A stretch of DNA of 44,096 nt, from the NCBI GenBank assembly GCA_937138675.1, contig CAKZPG010000083.1, positions 1-44,096 of the forward strand, given 5' to 3'. Within the stretch, counting starts at the first letter, position 1; every line of letters starts with the position of its first letter. Below, piece after piece: positions 15,938 to 24,590 of this stretch. A program made the translations under genes and the position numbers. The notes beneath the pieces are model-generated. The model saw nothing but the letters and a program-made list of their open reading frames with translations. It was not told the DNA's origin and ran no database searches. Source of the stretch: an uncultured archaeon. Lineage in GTDB: Archaea > Halobacteriota > Halobacteria > Halobacteriales > Haloferacaceae.

Positions 15938-16280
15938 CAACGGGATCGAGTGCAGCCGAGCGCATAACTGTGTGGCCCGCAGCGACGCGACGTGCGGCCC
16001 GGGTCTCTCGCCGCCGCCCGCCCGACACGCTCGGGGGGCGGTGCGACCGGGCAGGTGACGGCTCTAGAGAGACAGGGTGGTGCCGAGCGACCTGAGCGCG
16101 GTCCGGACTTCAGGGGATACGAGCCGACCGAGTTCGACGCGTGACGTGGCGGCACCGACACTGTCGGGTGTCACCTGTGGCTGGGCATGACGTCTCCCGC
16201 GGCAAAACTCGTGGACGGTCTTCTTAGATCTCCGTAACACTCAGGCCCGGGCCGCCCGTGTAACCGACCGTGAGGGATAC
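15938..16280. other. Intergenic gap upstream of the FetA-like gene
   Basis: About 343 bp without a recognisable gene. Open frames on both strands are arginine/proline-rich and look random. It lies between the divergent DUF1289 gene (-) and the ABC ATPase gene (+), so it should hold promoters for both. A TTCTTAGATCT patch around 16221-16231 is the only AT-rich stretch. I see no repeats or strong hairpins. Confidence 0.4.
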
Positions 16281-16958
16281 GTGAGCGCCCGCCAACTGAA
16301 ACTGGCGACAGAAAGCCTCTCGTTCGGTGTCGACGGCAGATCAATCCTTCGCAATGTCGACCTGCGCGTCGCCACCGGCGAGACTGTCACAATCGTTGGG
16401 CCGTCCGGCGCGGGCAAGTCGACCCTACTGCGCCTGCTCTGTCGACTCGACGAGCCGACCGGGGGCACCGTCTATCTCGACGGGACCGAATACCGGACGC
16501 TCGACCCGACCGCGCTCCGGGCGCGAGTCGGGATGGTGCCACAGGACCCCGCTCTCCGCGACGGCACCGTCCGTGACAACGTCACAGTCGGCCCCCAGCT
16601 CCGGGGCGAGACGGTCGCGCCCGACCAGGTCGAGACACTGCTCAAACGCGTTGGCCTGGCCGACTACGCCGACCGGTCAGCGGCCGACCTCTCGGGTGGG
16701 GAGGCCCAGCGTGTCGCGATCGCCCGGACACTGATGGTCGACCCCGAGGTCATCCTGCTCGACGAACCGACCGCGAGTCTCGACCCAGAGTCCCAGAGCG
16801 AGATCGAGGCGCTGTTGCGCGCGTTGCTGGCCGATTCCGACCGGACGGTCGTACTCGTCACCCACGACCAGGCGCAGGTTGACCGGGTCGCCGACCGGGT
16901 TGTCGAGTTCGTCGACGGACAGATTCGCGGCCGAGGGAGCCCGCGAGAGGTGGTCTGA
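16281..16958 (+). CDS. FetA/YbbL-like ABC transporter ATPase
   Basis: A 225-residue single-domain ATPase starting at GTG. Walker A is GPSGAGKST (residues 40-48); the Q-loop lies in MVPQDPALRD; the signature LSGGEAQR precedes Walker B VILLDEPTAS; and the H-loop is VTHDQ. The next gene, starting directly after this stop (TGAATG), encodes a UPF0014/FetB-type permease, so the pair makes a FetAB-like importer/exporter. In E. coli this system exports iron and lowers oxidative stress; the haloarchaeal substrate is not established. No binding-protein gene is nearby, which fits an exporter. Confidence 0.85.
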   Translation: MSARQLKLATESLSFGVDGRSILRNVDLRVATGETVTIVGPSGAGKSTLLRLLCRLDEPTGGTVYLDGTEYRTLDPTALRARVGMVPQDPALRDGTVRDNVTVGPQLRGETVAPDQVETLLKRVGLADYADRSAADLSGGEAQRVAIARTLMVDPEVILLDEPTASLDPESQSEIEALLRALLADSDRTVVLVTHDQAQVDRVADRVVEFVDGQIRGRGSPREVV

Positions 16959-17792
16959 ATGGTCACACTCCCGCCACAGCTCCGGGACCCGGTGCTGTTC
17001 GAAGGGCTCGCGCAGGTCGCTGCCGCGACCGCACTCGCGGCGGTCGTGCTGGGGCTGTCGTATCTCCGGGACCTCGGCATGGAGCGAGAGCTGGGCGGCG
17101 CGTTCGCCCGTGGGTTTGTTCAGGTCGTCGTGATGGGGGCGCTAATCGGCGTGCTGTTCTCGGTCCCGCTGTCGTTCTCCGCAGTCGTTCTGGCGGCGAT
17201 GGTCGGCTACGCCGCCTGGGAGTCACGCCGTCGCGGCGACGGCATCCCCCGGGCGTTTCGGGTGTCGCTGACCGCGATCGGTCTCGGCGGGTCGGTCGTG
17301 ATCGTGACCATGCTCGCCGCCGGGGCGATCGAGGCGACTGTCCGAAACCTGGTGCCGGTCGGCGGGATGATCATCGCAAACGCGATGAAAACCAACTCCC
17401 TCGCGCTCGATCGGTTCAAGAGCGAGATCGAGTCGAACCGCGGCGAGATCGAGGCGCTTCTGGCGATCGGCGTGCCGCCACAGGCCGCTGTCGCTGAGCA
17501 TATCACCGAGTCGGTGCGCGCCTCACTGATTCCGGTGGTGGACGCGATGCGGACGCTCGGGCTAGTGTATATCCCCGGGATGATGGCGGGGATGATTCTC
17601 GGCGGTGCAAACCCTATCTACGCGGCGCAGTACCAATTTGTGATCATGGGGATGATCTTCGCCGCCGGCGGGCTGACCAGCATGACGACCAGCCTCCTCG
17701 TCGGACGCTACGCGTTCACCGACGCAGCACAGCTCCGGCGCTTCGAGGAGTCGTCGCCGACTCTGTGGTCGGCGCTCCAGTCGCTCCGGTGA
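16959..17792 (+). CDS. UPF0014/FetB-like ABC transporter permease
   Basis: A 277-residue polytopic protein with about seven membrane segments. The family core is visible: GFVQVVVMGALIG, NLVPVGGMIIANAMKTNSLAL (residues 130-150), ALLAIGVPPQAAV and the charged-hydrophobic MRTLGLVYIPGMMAGMILGG. Members partner with FetA-type ATPases. The ATG follows the upstream stop with no gap, so both subunits should be made from one transcript. The substrate is probably a metal ion, by analogy with E. coli FetAB. It ends 33 bp before the convergent heme-protein gene. Confidence 0.9.
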   Translation: MVTLPPQLRDPVLFEGLAQVAAATALAAVVLGLSYLRDLGMERELGGAFARGFVQVVVMGALIGVLFSVPLSFSAVVLAAMVGYAAWESRRRGDGIPRAFRVSLTAIGLGGSVVIVTMLAAGAIEATVRNLVPVGGMIIANAMKTNSLALDRFKSEIESNRGEIEALLAIGVPPQAAVAEHITESVRASLIPVVDAMRTLGLVYIPGMMAGMILGGANPIYAAQYQFVIMGMIFAAGGLTSMTTSLLVGRYAFTDAAQLRRFEESSPTLWSALQSLR

Positions 17793-17825
17793 ATGGGGCG
17801 GGACGGGCCGCCGGGGCCGGCGCCG

Positions 17826-19064
17826 TCAGCCGGCCTCGTCGTCGCGGCCGTGAAGCGCCCACATTGTCGTCTCCAGCGACCGCACCGCCTCGGCGTGCGT
17901 GCCCGTCACGAGGTCGGTCCACGATTGGACGCCGGGGAAGACGAGCGTCAAGATGTGTGTCGGCACGGTCGCCCAGTCGACGTCCGGGCCGTCGACCTCG
18001 CGGGCGGTCAGCGGCGGCGGCAGCGACGGGTCCCGCTCCGGTTCGACACCCAGCCCCAGCCGGTGGGTGTAGCCGGTCCAGTGCCACCGTTTGCCTGCGC
18101 CGTGGTGGATAGCCGGCGCCCAGAGGTATGTCTCGCCGGGCGTCAGCTGCGTGGTGTCAAGCGGGTTAACGGTCGACAGCGCGCGGCTCATCTCGACAAC
18201 CCACTCCTCGCCAGTCCACGTCCCGCTTCCCGTCCAGTCCGCGGCGCTGCCGTGTGGCTCGCGCAGCGGCCGACGAGGGATCATCGCCCCCTCCCACTCG
18301 GCCACGCTCGGGTCAAACGGAACTGTCACGTCCGGCGTGAGTGCGTACGTCCCGCTTCCTTGGTCGGGGAACCCGCCGGCCTTGACCGTCGCGAGGTCGA
18401 GCGCGCCGTCCGCGACGACGTCGGGGTCGAACATCAGTGTGGGACCGGTCGCCGGGTCCCAGGTCTGCGTGTCGTATGTCTTGCGGCCGGTGTCGGAGTG
18501 GCGGTAGTCAAGGACGTGCGCGTCGGTGCCGTAGCCTATGGGGTCAGAGCGGTGCGCTCGCCACATCGGTAGGTCGAGGAACTCGCCACGCTCGCTCATC
18601 GCCTGTAGCGCCGCTGGCGAGCGCACCTCGCGCCAGTCGCCCTCCCACCACTCGCCCGCACAGGCCTGCGGGATGAACTTTCGAATATCCGACTTGCCGA
18701 GGCACTCGCCGTAGTGGGGGTGTGCCGCCACCTCGCTCGCAGAGGCGGCACTCGGCAGCGAGCGCATCCCCTCGTGGGCAGTCAGCCACCCGCCGAACTC
18801 CTCGAACCCGCGCACAGAGCCGTCGTCAAGGTGGAAGCTAAGGCGATCCTCATAAAACCCCGTGTGCGTGTCGTCGCCGCTCACCCAAGGCGAGGGGTCG
18901 GCGAACTGCCGCCACTCACCGTCGTGGTAGACGAGCATGTCGTGTATCCAGCCGCCGGCGTTTGGCTGCGCCCAGCGAAACCTGAAGTAGACCCGCTCGT
19001 CGTCGTACGCGACCTGTGTCCGAAGCGTCTTCTCCGCCTCGACCGGCATCCAGTCGTCCGTCAC
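17826..19064 (-). CDS. Ethylbenzene-dehydrogenase-related (EB_dh) heme-binding-like protein
   Basis: A 412-residue protein starting at GTG. The N-terminal half has VEAEKTLRTQVAYDDERVYFRFRW and the C-terminal half has GTWTGEEWVVEMSR and the LTPGETYLWAPAIHHGAG core, the pattern of the EB_dh domain that binds heme b in the gamma subunits of DMSO-reductase-family dehydrogenases and related cytochromes. There is no signal peptide, no membrane helix and no CxxCH site. No molybdenum enzyme subunits are nearby, so its electron partner is unknown. An AT-rich TATATAT element at 19124-19130 on the minus strand is a plausible promoter. It could be a stand-alone heme sensor or carrier. Confidence 0.75.
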   Translation of the reverse strand: MTDDWMPVEAEKTLRTQVAYDDERVYFRFRWAQPNAGGWIHDMLVYHDGEWRQFADPSPWVSGDDTHTGFYEDRLSFHLDDGSVRGFEEFGGWLTAHEGMRSLPSAASASEVAAHPHYGECLGKSDIRKFIPQACAGEWWEGDWREVRSPAALQAMSERGEFLDLPMWRAHRSDPIGYGTDAHVLDYRHSDTGRKTYDTQTWDPATGPTLMFDPDVVADGALDLATVKAGGFPDQGSGTYALTPDVTVPFDPSVAEWEGAMIPRRPLREPHGSAADWTGSGTWTGEEWVVEMSRALSTVNPLDTTQLTPGETYLWAPAIHHGAGKRWHWTGYTHRLGLGVEPERDPSLPPPLTAREVDGPDVDWATVPTHILTLVFPGVQSWTDLVTGTHAEAVRSLETTMWALHGRDDEAG

Positions 19065-19123
19065 GTCGTCTGCTTGTTCGGCCGCGTGGGCTTGAGTCTG
19101 CGCCAGGTAGTGCTACGTCCGGG

Positions 19124-19131
19124 TATATATT
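19124..19131 (-). promoter_or_regulatory. Candidate TATA box for the EB_dh-like gene
   Basis: An AATATATA stretch read on the minus strand lies about 60 bp upstream of the GTG at 19064, in the gap between the ligase stop and this gene. A start site about 26 bp downstream would leave a leader of roughly 35 nt. It stands out in the GC-rich surroundings, but no transcript data support it. Confidence 0.4.
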
Positions 19132-19160
19132 GGACCCCGACGGCTTCGGCAGCCCCCAGG

Positions 19161-20903
19161 CTACTGGCTCTCGTACAGGTGTTCGACCCGGGCGAGCGTG
19201 TCGACGTCGGCGAGCCCGAGGTCCGCGCGGGTGCCGAGAAACCGCGGGAATCGGAGCGCGTAGCCCGAGTCGTACGCGTCGCTGCGCTGGATCTCTTCAT
19301 ACTCCACCTCCAGCACCACCCCAGGCTGGAGGTCCACCGCTCGCCCATCACGCGCGACGACGCGCGCCTCGAGACGGTCGGTCAGCGCCGCCAGTTCGTC
19401 GTCGGTGTAGCCGGTCGAGAGCCGCCCGACCTCGCGGAGAGCAGGGTCGCCGGCCTCGCTCGCCGCCTCGTCGCGACAGGCGAGCGAGAGCCGCCCAAGC
19501 AGCCCGCTTCGGCGACCCTCGCTGTACTTCGCGCGGGTGACGACTAAGTCGAGTGGCTCCATCGTCGGCTTGAGCTTCAGTAGTCGCCCCACGCGCCGGC
19601 CGGGGGTGTACGGCGCGGTCGGGTCTTTCAGCACCAACCCCTCGTGACCGGTCTCGAGCGCCGCGCGGTACAGCGCCGCGGCGGGGTCGGGGTCGTCCGC
19701 GCTCGTCCGCGCCGCCGTCGCGAGTTCGAGGCCCGCAACGGCCGGGTCACCGGCTGGCCGGGGTGAGATGGGTGTGAGACGCGACTCAAGCCGGTCCAGC
19801 CGGTCAGCGAGCGGGCGGTCAAGCAGGGTCGCTCCGTTGTAGAGATAGTCGAAGGCGTGAAAGACGACCGGCACCTCGGCCGCGACCCGTTCGACCCCAC
19901 GCTCGCGTTTCACCCGGGTCGACAGCTCCTGAAACGGGACCGGGGCGCGCGCCGCGGCGTCGCCGCCGAGCGTCGCCGGGTCGTAGCCCACCACCTCGCC
20001 GTCAAGGATAGCCGGCCCCTCAATCCCGCGCTCAACGGCCCGGACAACGTCCGGGAACTGAGCGGTGACGTCTGCGAGTCGACGGGTGAACACCCGGATC
20101 TCGTCGTCGACGTGAAGTTGGACCCGGACGCCGTCGTACTTGTACTCGCAGTGGATCCGGTCGTCGGGGCCGGCGGCGCTCGACAGGCCCGCGTCAAGTG
20201 ACGCCGCCTTCGCCGCGAGCATCGCCCGGACGGGCCGGCCAAGCGAGATATCGAGCGCCTGAACGCCGTCGAGGCCCGCCTCACGGGCCCGCTCCGCGAC
20301 GAGCGGGTAGTCGCTCGTCACCTGATATGCGGACTCGATGGCCGCAACGGCCGCGTCGCTCCCGTCGAGAAAGGCGTCGGCGAGAGCATCGCGTATCAAT
20401 CCCTCGCCGACTCCGACCCGGACGTGGCCAAGGACGGTGCGGACGACGTAGCACGCCTCGTCGGGATCGGCGTCGGCGACGAGACCCGCGACGGCGTCGA
20501 CCCGGCGCGTACGGCTGCCCTCGCCCGCGAACGTCGCGACCTCCCGGAGGCGTTCGTGGACACGGTCGACGGTCAGCGACTCGGCGAACAGCGTCTGCTG
20601 GCCGCCGTGTTCGGCCGCCCACGCCGCTGCCGAGCCGAGGTCGCCCGTCTCGCGCCATCGCTCGCGCACGGCGCTCTTGGCGGCGCCGGTGGCGCGACAG
20701 ACCGCCTCTAGCGCGAGGCTAGAGGATACCCCGAGTTCGGGGCGGTCGTACGCCGGGCCGAGCCGGCCCCAGACAAGGACAACCAGCCGCGGGAGCGCCC
20801 CGCCCGCGTCCGCGAACACGTCGGCAAGTATCGCTCGCTTCTCACCCGTCGCGTCGGTCGCGGAGAGCCGGTTGTAGACGGCGACAAGCGTCGTGTACTC
20901 CAC
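19161..20903 (-). CDS. lig: ATP-dependent DNA ligase
   Basis: A 580-residue archaeal LigI-type ligase starting at GTG. The N-terminal DNA-binding domain (residues 1-220) is followed by the adenylation domain, with motif I EYKYDGVR (nucleophile K255), motif III AILDGEVV, motif IV HEGLVLKD and motif V LLKLKP. A C-terminal OB fold includes GVVLEVEYEEIQRS. The protein seals nicks with ATP during replication and repair. Length and motif set are complete. It is transcribed away from the ABC exporter gene, and an ACTTATATCC element at about 20954-20963 lies between them. It is the main replication-repair gene in the window. Confidence 0.95.
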   Translation of the reverse strand: MEYTTLVAVYNRLSATDATGEKRAILADVFADAGGALPRLVVLVWGRLGPAYDRPELGVSSSLALEAVCRATGAAKSAVRERWRETGDLGSAAAWAAEHGGQQTLFAESLTVDRVHERLREVATFAGEGSRTRRVDAVAGLVADADPDEACYVVRTVLGHVRVGVGEGLIRDALADAFLDGSDAAVAAIESAYQVTSDYPLVAERAREAGLDGVQALDISLGRPVRAMLAAKAASLDAGLSSAAGPDDRIHCEYKYDGVRVQLHVDDEIRVFTRRLADVTAQFPDVVRAVERGIEGPAILDGEVVGYDPATLGGDAAARAPVPFQELSTRVKRERGVERVAAEVPVVFHAFDYLYNGATLLDRPLADRLDRLESRLTPISPRPAGDPAVAGLELATAARTSADDPDPAAALYRAALETGHEGLVLKDPTAPYTPGRRVGRLLKLKPTMEPLDLVVTRAKYSEGRRSGLLGRLSLACRDEAASEAGDPALREVGRLSTGYTDDELAALTDRLEARVVARDGRAVDLQPGVVLEVEYEEIQRSDAYDSGYALRFPRFLGTRADLGLADVDTLARVEHLYESQ

Positions 20904-21059
20904 GACTTACTCCGGGGCGCGACGGGCAAAAGCCCGCGGCGACGGCTGCCAGCACTTATATCCGTGGCCCCGTTCGCTGGGGCGTGAACCGACGCGATAA
21001 GAGCCGAGCGCGGTCCGTGACCAGACCGCCGGCCGTGCCACACGGACGGTGACACGGCT

Positions 21060-22967
21060 GTGACCGACGACGGTGGGTTCGCGGACGTCCGCGAGACGGT
21101 TGACGGCCACCCGATGTGGAATCTCCTCCGCTACGCCCTGCCGTACTGGCCACGGATCTCGGCAGGTGTCTTCGCCGCAGTCTGTACGCGAGCCGCACGG
21201 CTTGTTCCCCCGGTCGTGGTTGCGACGGCGATCGACCGGGTGGTGCTGGGGTCGGGCGAGGCTGGCCTGCTCGCGGATCTCGGCGTTCTCCCGGGGGGTG
21301 CGATCGCCGGCGAGGCCGCACGGCTGGCGTTTCTCGAGCGACTGGTCGCGATTGCGGCACTCGCGTACCTGGTCCGGTCAGTCACGCGCTTTGGCTCAAG
21401 ATACCTCCTCCAGTCGTCGGCCCAGAAGATCCAGCGCGACCTGCGAAACGAGACCTACGACCACCTCCAGCACCTCTCGATGGACTTCTTCGCCAACCAC
21501 CAGACTGGTGGGATGATGTCGATCCTCAACAGCGATATCAACCGACTGGAGCAGTTTCTCAACACTGAGTTCCGCCAGCTGATCCGCGTTGTCGCGACCG
21601 TCTCGGGAATCGCCGCGGTGCTGTGGTACTACTCGCCGTCGCTCGCGCTCGTCGCGCTGGCGCCGGTGCCGCTGATCGGGGTGGCGAGCGCTGGCTTCCT
21701 GCGGTGGATCGAGCCGCGCTACAAGTCGATCCGCGAGACGGTTGGGCGGCTGAACAGCCGGCTGGAGAACAATCTCGGCGGCGTCGCGGTGGTGAAATCG
21801 TTCGACCGCTACGCCTTTGAGCGCGAGCGGGTCGCGAACCAGAGCGCGGCCTATCACGACGAACAGGTCGCCGCGCTCCGGATCCGCCGGGCGTTTTTCG
21901 CGACGCTTCGCCTGTTCACCGGCATCGTGTTCGTTGTCGTTCTCTACGTCGGCGGGCAGTCGATCGTCACCAACTCGCCCGGCGAGGCGCTGGTGTCGAC
22001 GGGAGCGTTCGCCGCCTTCTTTCTCTATCTCCGGCGGCTCTACTCGCCGATGCGCCGGATCGGCCGGTCGGCGAACAAGTACCAGCTCGCAAAGTCCTCC
22101 GCCGAGCGGGTGTTCGGCCTGCTCGGACGTGAGCCGACCGTCACGACACCGCCCGACCCGCACGCCCCGGACAGCGTTGCCGGCCGGGTCGAGTTCGAAG
22201 ACGTCTCGTTCAGCTACGACGGCCGCGAACGGGTCGTCGACAACATCGACCTCGAGGTCGCGCCGGGCGAGACGGTCGGCCTCGCCGGCCCGACCGGGGC
22301 GGGCAAGTCGACGCTCACGAAGCTCGTCCCGCGGCTGTACGACGTGGACGAGGGCCGCGTGCTGGTCGACGACCGGGACGTGCGCGAGTACGACCTCGGC
22401 CCCCTGCGAGATGCGGTCGCGGTCGTCGAGCAGTCGCCGTATCTGTTCTCCGGCACTGTCGCCGAGAACGTCGCGTACGGCGACGCCGACGCCCTCGCGG
22501 CCGAACGAGCGGACAACGACGCCCACCGCGATCGTGTTGTCAAGGCGACGCGTGCCGCCGCGGCCCACGAGTTCGTCGCCGGCCTTCCCGAGGGGTACGA
22601 CACCATGGTCGGCGAGCGGGGCGTGAAGCTCTCTGGCGGCCAGCGCCAGCGGATCGCGATTGCCCGCGCCCTGCTCAACGACCCCGCGATCATCATCTTC
22701 GACGAGGCGACGAGCGACGTCGACACGGAGACCGAAGAGCGGATCGCAGAAGGAATCGACCGCCTCGTCGCCGACCGGACGGCATTTGTCGTCGCCCACC
22801 GGCTCTCAACGATCCGTGACGCAGACCAGATCGTCGTGATGGACGAGGGCCGGGTCGTCGAGTCGGGAACCCACGAGGCCCTCCTCACCGCCGGCGGCGA
22901 GTACGCGAGCCTCTGGCGCGCACAGGCAGACGAGCGGCCGATGCGTGGGGCGCCGAGCGAGGACTGA
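21060..22967 (+). CDS. ABC exporter, fused membrane and ATPase domains
   Basis: A 635-residue half-transporter starting at GTG. Residues 30-335 form a six-helix type IV ABC membrane domain with coupling-helix signatures (FFANHQTGGMMSILNSD, near 141-157). The ATPase has Walker A GPTGAGKST, Q-loop VEQSPYLFSG, signature LSGGQRQRIA, Walker B IIIFDEATS and H-loop VAHRLS. Members of this MdlB/MsbA group export lipids or drugs, usually as homodimers. A short charged insertion, AAERADNDAHRDR, lies between the Q-loop and signature, a common place for haloarchaeal extensions. The substrate is unknown. It is preceded by a TATA-like element about 100 bp upstream, shared or competing with the divergent ligase gene. 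Confidence 0.9.
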   Translation: MTDDGGFADVRETVDGHPMWNLLRYALPYWPRISAGVFAAVCTRAARLVPPVVVATAIDRVVLGSGEAGLLADLGVLPGGAIAGEAARLAFLERLVAIAALAYLVRSVTRFGSRYLLQSSAQKIQRDLRNETYDHLQHLSMDFFANHQTGGMMSILNSDINRLEQFLNTEFRQLIRVVATVSGIAAVLWYYSPSLALVALAPVPLIGVASAGFLRWIEPRYKSIRETVGRLNSRLENNLGGVAVVKSFDRYAFERERVANQSAAYHDEQVAALRIRRAFFATLRLFTGIVFVVVLYVGGQSIVTNSPGEALVSTGAFAAFFLYLRRLYSPMRRIGRSANKYQLAKSSAERVFGLLGREPTVTTPPDPHAPDSVAGRVEFEDVSFSYDGRERVVDNIDLEVAPGETVGLAGPTGAGKSTLTKLVPRLYDVDEGRVLVDDRDVREYDLGPLRDAVAVVEQSPYLFSGTVAENVAYGDADALAAERADNDAHRDRVVKATRAAAAHEFVAGLPEGYDTMVGERGVKLSGGQRQRIAIARALLNDPAIIIFDEATSDVDTETEERIAEGIDRLVADRTAFVVAHRLSTIRDADQIVVMDEGRVVESGTHEALLTAGGEYASLWRAQADERPMRGAPSED

Positions 22968-23195
22968 GCAACAGCGGGGTGACTGCCCGGACGCGACGGC
23001 GGTCGCGGGCGACCGGCAGCCGGGCCGGCCCACGCTTGACGCCGGCGGGTCGGTGCCGGCGCACGGCTATCTGGCCACACCGACGACCCGCGGGGACGGC
23101 AGCGCGCTCGCTACCCTCGCCGGGACTGCCTCGCATTTGCCGAGCCTCGCTCCGGCCGAAGATTGAAATCGATTGAACCAGTATCGTATCATGCG

Positions 23196-23348
23196 ATGTG
23201 TCACCACCGCTCGATTGACTGGACAGACACCGACGAGGACGAGACCGAGACCGAAACCAAGACCGACGCAGCGGAGGAGCGCCCCCCGGCGTTCGACGAC
23301 GACCGCGAGGTCGACGTCGAGATACTCACTGACGGCGGCGACGAGTAA
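23196..23348 (+). CDS. Small acidic protein with MCHH start
   Basis: A 50-residue protein beginning MCHHRSIDWTDTDEDE and ending VDVEILTDGGDE. The N-terminal Cys-His-His and the WTD motif recur, from memory, in short haloarchaeal proteins of unknown function; the rest is mainly Asp, Glu and Thr. The frame is also open for 11 codons upstream from a TTG, but the ATG at 23196 gives the conserved-looking start. An AGTATCGTATC patch lies just before it. Function is unknown. It is alone between the ABC exporter and a stretch with two hairpins. Confidence 0.55.
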   Translation: MCHHRSIDWTDTDEDETETETKTDAAEERPPAFDDDREVDVEILTDGGDE

Positions 23349-23403
23349 CGGGCAGTTTTCGCGGGATGCTCGACCCCGCGTCGCGTGTGTAGCGATAGCC
23401 ATG

Positions 23404-23464
23404 AGCCGTGCCAACACGGCTGTCCACCCGAAACGATCTCCGACAGAGCGCTGACGCGCGTCAG
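23404..23464. repeat. Two perfect hairpins in an intergenic region
   Basis: Positions 23404-23410 (AGCCGTG) pair with 23415-23421 (CACGGCT) around a CCAA tetraloop. Forty bases on, 23451-23464 is a perfect 14-bp palindrome, CTGACGCGCGTCAG. They lie 56-116 bp after the stop of the small acidic protein, in a 242-bp stretch with no gene. The first could help end transcription; the second could be a dimeric regulator's site. There is no T run after either. Confidence 0.45.
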
Positions 23465-23590
23465 ACAACAGTTAGACCACCGACACGACGTTTGACCTCC
23501 TCGTCTCGTAGGACGCCTGACTGTCCGACGGGAGCGCATCGTCTCCACGAAACCGATGGTTTCGGCGCGTAGGGGCCCTCCAGAAAGGAT

Positions 23591-23761
23591 ATGAACCCTC
23601 GTGGTGGTTGTTCAGACGTGGATGAGATCCCACTGGAGTTCGTTGCGGTCGCCGGTCTGCAGACGGCGGTGGTTCTGACCGTCGTTGGGACGCTTGTACG
23701 CGATCATTTAGAGAAGCGCCGAGAGCAGCGAGAGCTCGTTGACCAGAGCCCGGGCGAGTAG
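23591..23761 (+). CDS. Small single-span membrane protein
   Basis: A 56-residue protein starting at ATG, with AGGAT eight bases upstream. A short polar start (MNPRGGCSDVDEIP) precedes one membrane helix (about residues 17-36), then a strongly charged tail, LEKRREQRELVDQ, which should stay in the cytoplasm by the positive-inside rule. No family recognised. It is convergent with the broken third gene of the adk operon, 23 bp between stops. It is too short for most gene-calling thresholds but has a convincing membrane-protein layout. Confidence 0.5.
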   Translation: MNPRGGCSDVDEIPLEFVAVAGLQTAVVLTVVGTLVRDHLEKRREQRELVDQSPGE

Positions 23762-23784
23762 TTGAGTAGGCGACGCTGCGGCGG

Positions 23785-24030
23785 TCAGTCCCCACCGCTG
23801 ACGGCACGCCAGCCCCGCTCCGAAGAGAATGGGGTGTCGAGCGTCTCCACGGCTTCGGTACCGCTCATGTCGACCGAGGTCAGGTAGGCGTGACCGTACC
23901 GACTGCCCAGAAGCGCGAGGTAGCTCTCGTTCAGGCACGCGATATCGTCCGTGTACCCTGTGTCGCCGGTGATGAGGTGAGCGTCCTCTCAGCGTTGGAC
24001 GGCGGCACCGACGCGGGCCGCGTCCCTCAT
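23785..24030 (-). pseudogene. Third gene of the adk operon with an early in-frame TGA
   Basis: An ATG at 24030 overlaps the adk stop (ATGA), as expected for a coupled gene. It opens MRDAARVGAAVQR and then meets TGA at 23989-23991. The same frame continues with well-composed sequence (DAHLITGDTGYTDDIACLN, then HAYLTSVDMSGTEAVETLD) to a stop at 23785. Without the TGA the product would have 81 residues. No start codon follows the TGA until an ATG at about 23871. I cannot name the family. It is a recently broken gene, a sequencing error, or less likely two unrelated frames. Confidence 0.5.
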
Positions 24031-24590
24031 TCCACGTGGACCGCCGCGACGAGGTCGGTCGCGACGCCGTCGACGGCACCCTCGTTCTCGAGATGCCGAA
24101 CCGGGCTCGCCGCCTCGGCGGCCAGCGCGACCGTCGCGGTCCGGTTTATCTGCTGTTCGAACCGGATCTCGCGGACGCTTGGGTCGCCGTACGGGCGGTC
24201 GCTCTCGACCCGACGCTCGACAATCGTCTCGGGCGCCGCCTCAAGAACGACGAACCGCTCGGGGGCGACCCCGTCGAGAGCGTCTGGCGTCAGCCCGGTG
24301 AGATAGCCCTCGGCCGTCTCGGCGGCGAGCGAGGTGTTGAGGATGACCTCGCGCACCTCGCTCCGGTCCGCGACGTACTCGCCCGCGCGACGCTGAAGTC
24401 GTCGGGTCTCGCGCGCTGTGAGCGCCGACAGATCCTTCCGGCTCCCGGCGAGCCCGCGTGCGGCCGCCTGTTCGAGCATCACGTCCCGGAAGTTCACGAG
24501 TTGGACGTCGTCGGCGAGACGCTGTCGCGCCGTCTGGCAGATGGTAGAGGCCCCGACACCGGGGATGCCGGAGACAAGCGTGACACCCAT
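24027..24590 (-). CDS. adkA: Archaeal-type adenylate kinase
   Basis: A 187-residue protein. The P-loop is GIPGVGAST (residues 8-16), without the usual Walker lysine; the M. jannaschii enzyme as I recall it has GVPGVGGTT there, so this is not a defect. The family pattern continues with VNFRDVMLEQAAARGL, LQRRAGEYVADR, ILNTSLAAETAEGYLTGL and a C-terminal FEQQINRTATVALA helix. It interconverts ATP, AMP and ADP in the cytoplasm. Its ATG overlaps the stop of the upstream DUF5789 gene and its stop overlaps the next start, so the three form a tight operon. The longer upstream frame to 24731 is antisense noise. Confidence 0.9.
   Translation of the reverse strand: MGVTLVSGIPGVGASTICQTARQRLADDVQLVNFRDVMLEQAAARGLAGSRKDLSALTARETRRLQRRAGEYVADRSEVREVILNTSLAAETAEGYLTGLTPDALDGVAPERFVVLEAAPETIVERRVESDRPYGDPSVREIRFEQQINRTATVALAAEAASPVRHLENEGAVDGVATDLVAAVHVE

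Noticed and set aside
21396-22799. 467-residue minus-strand reading frame inside the ABC exporter
   Set aside because: Antisense to conserved ABC motifs; no family resemblance of its own.
22968-23195. tRNA or other structured RNA gene between the ABC exporter and the small acidic protein
   Set aside because: No T-arm motif (GGTTCRANYCC) or cloverleaf-compatible stems were found; the stretch appears unremarkable.
24027-24590. Adenylate kinase as a broken gene because the P-loop lacks lysine
   Set aside because: Archaeal adenylate kinases of this family naturally have small residues at that position, and the rest of the protein is intact.
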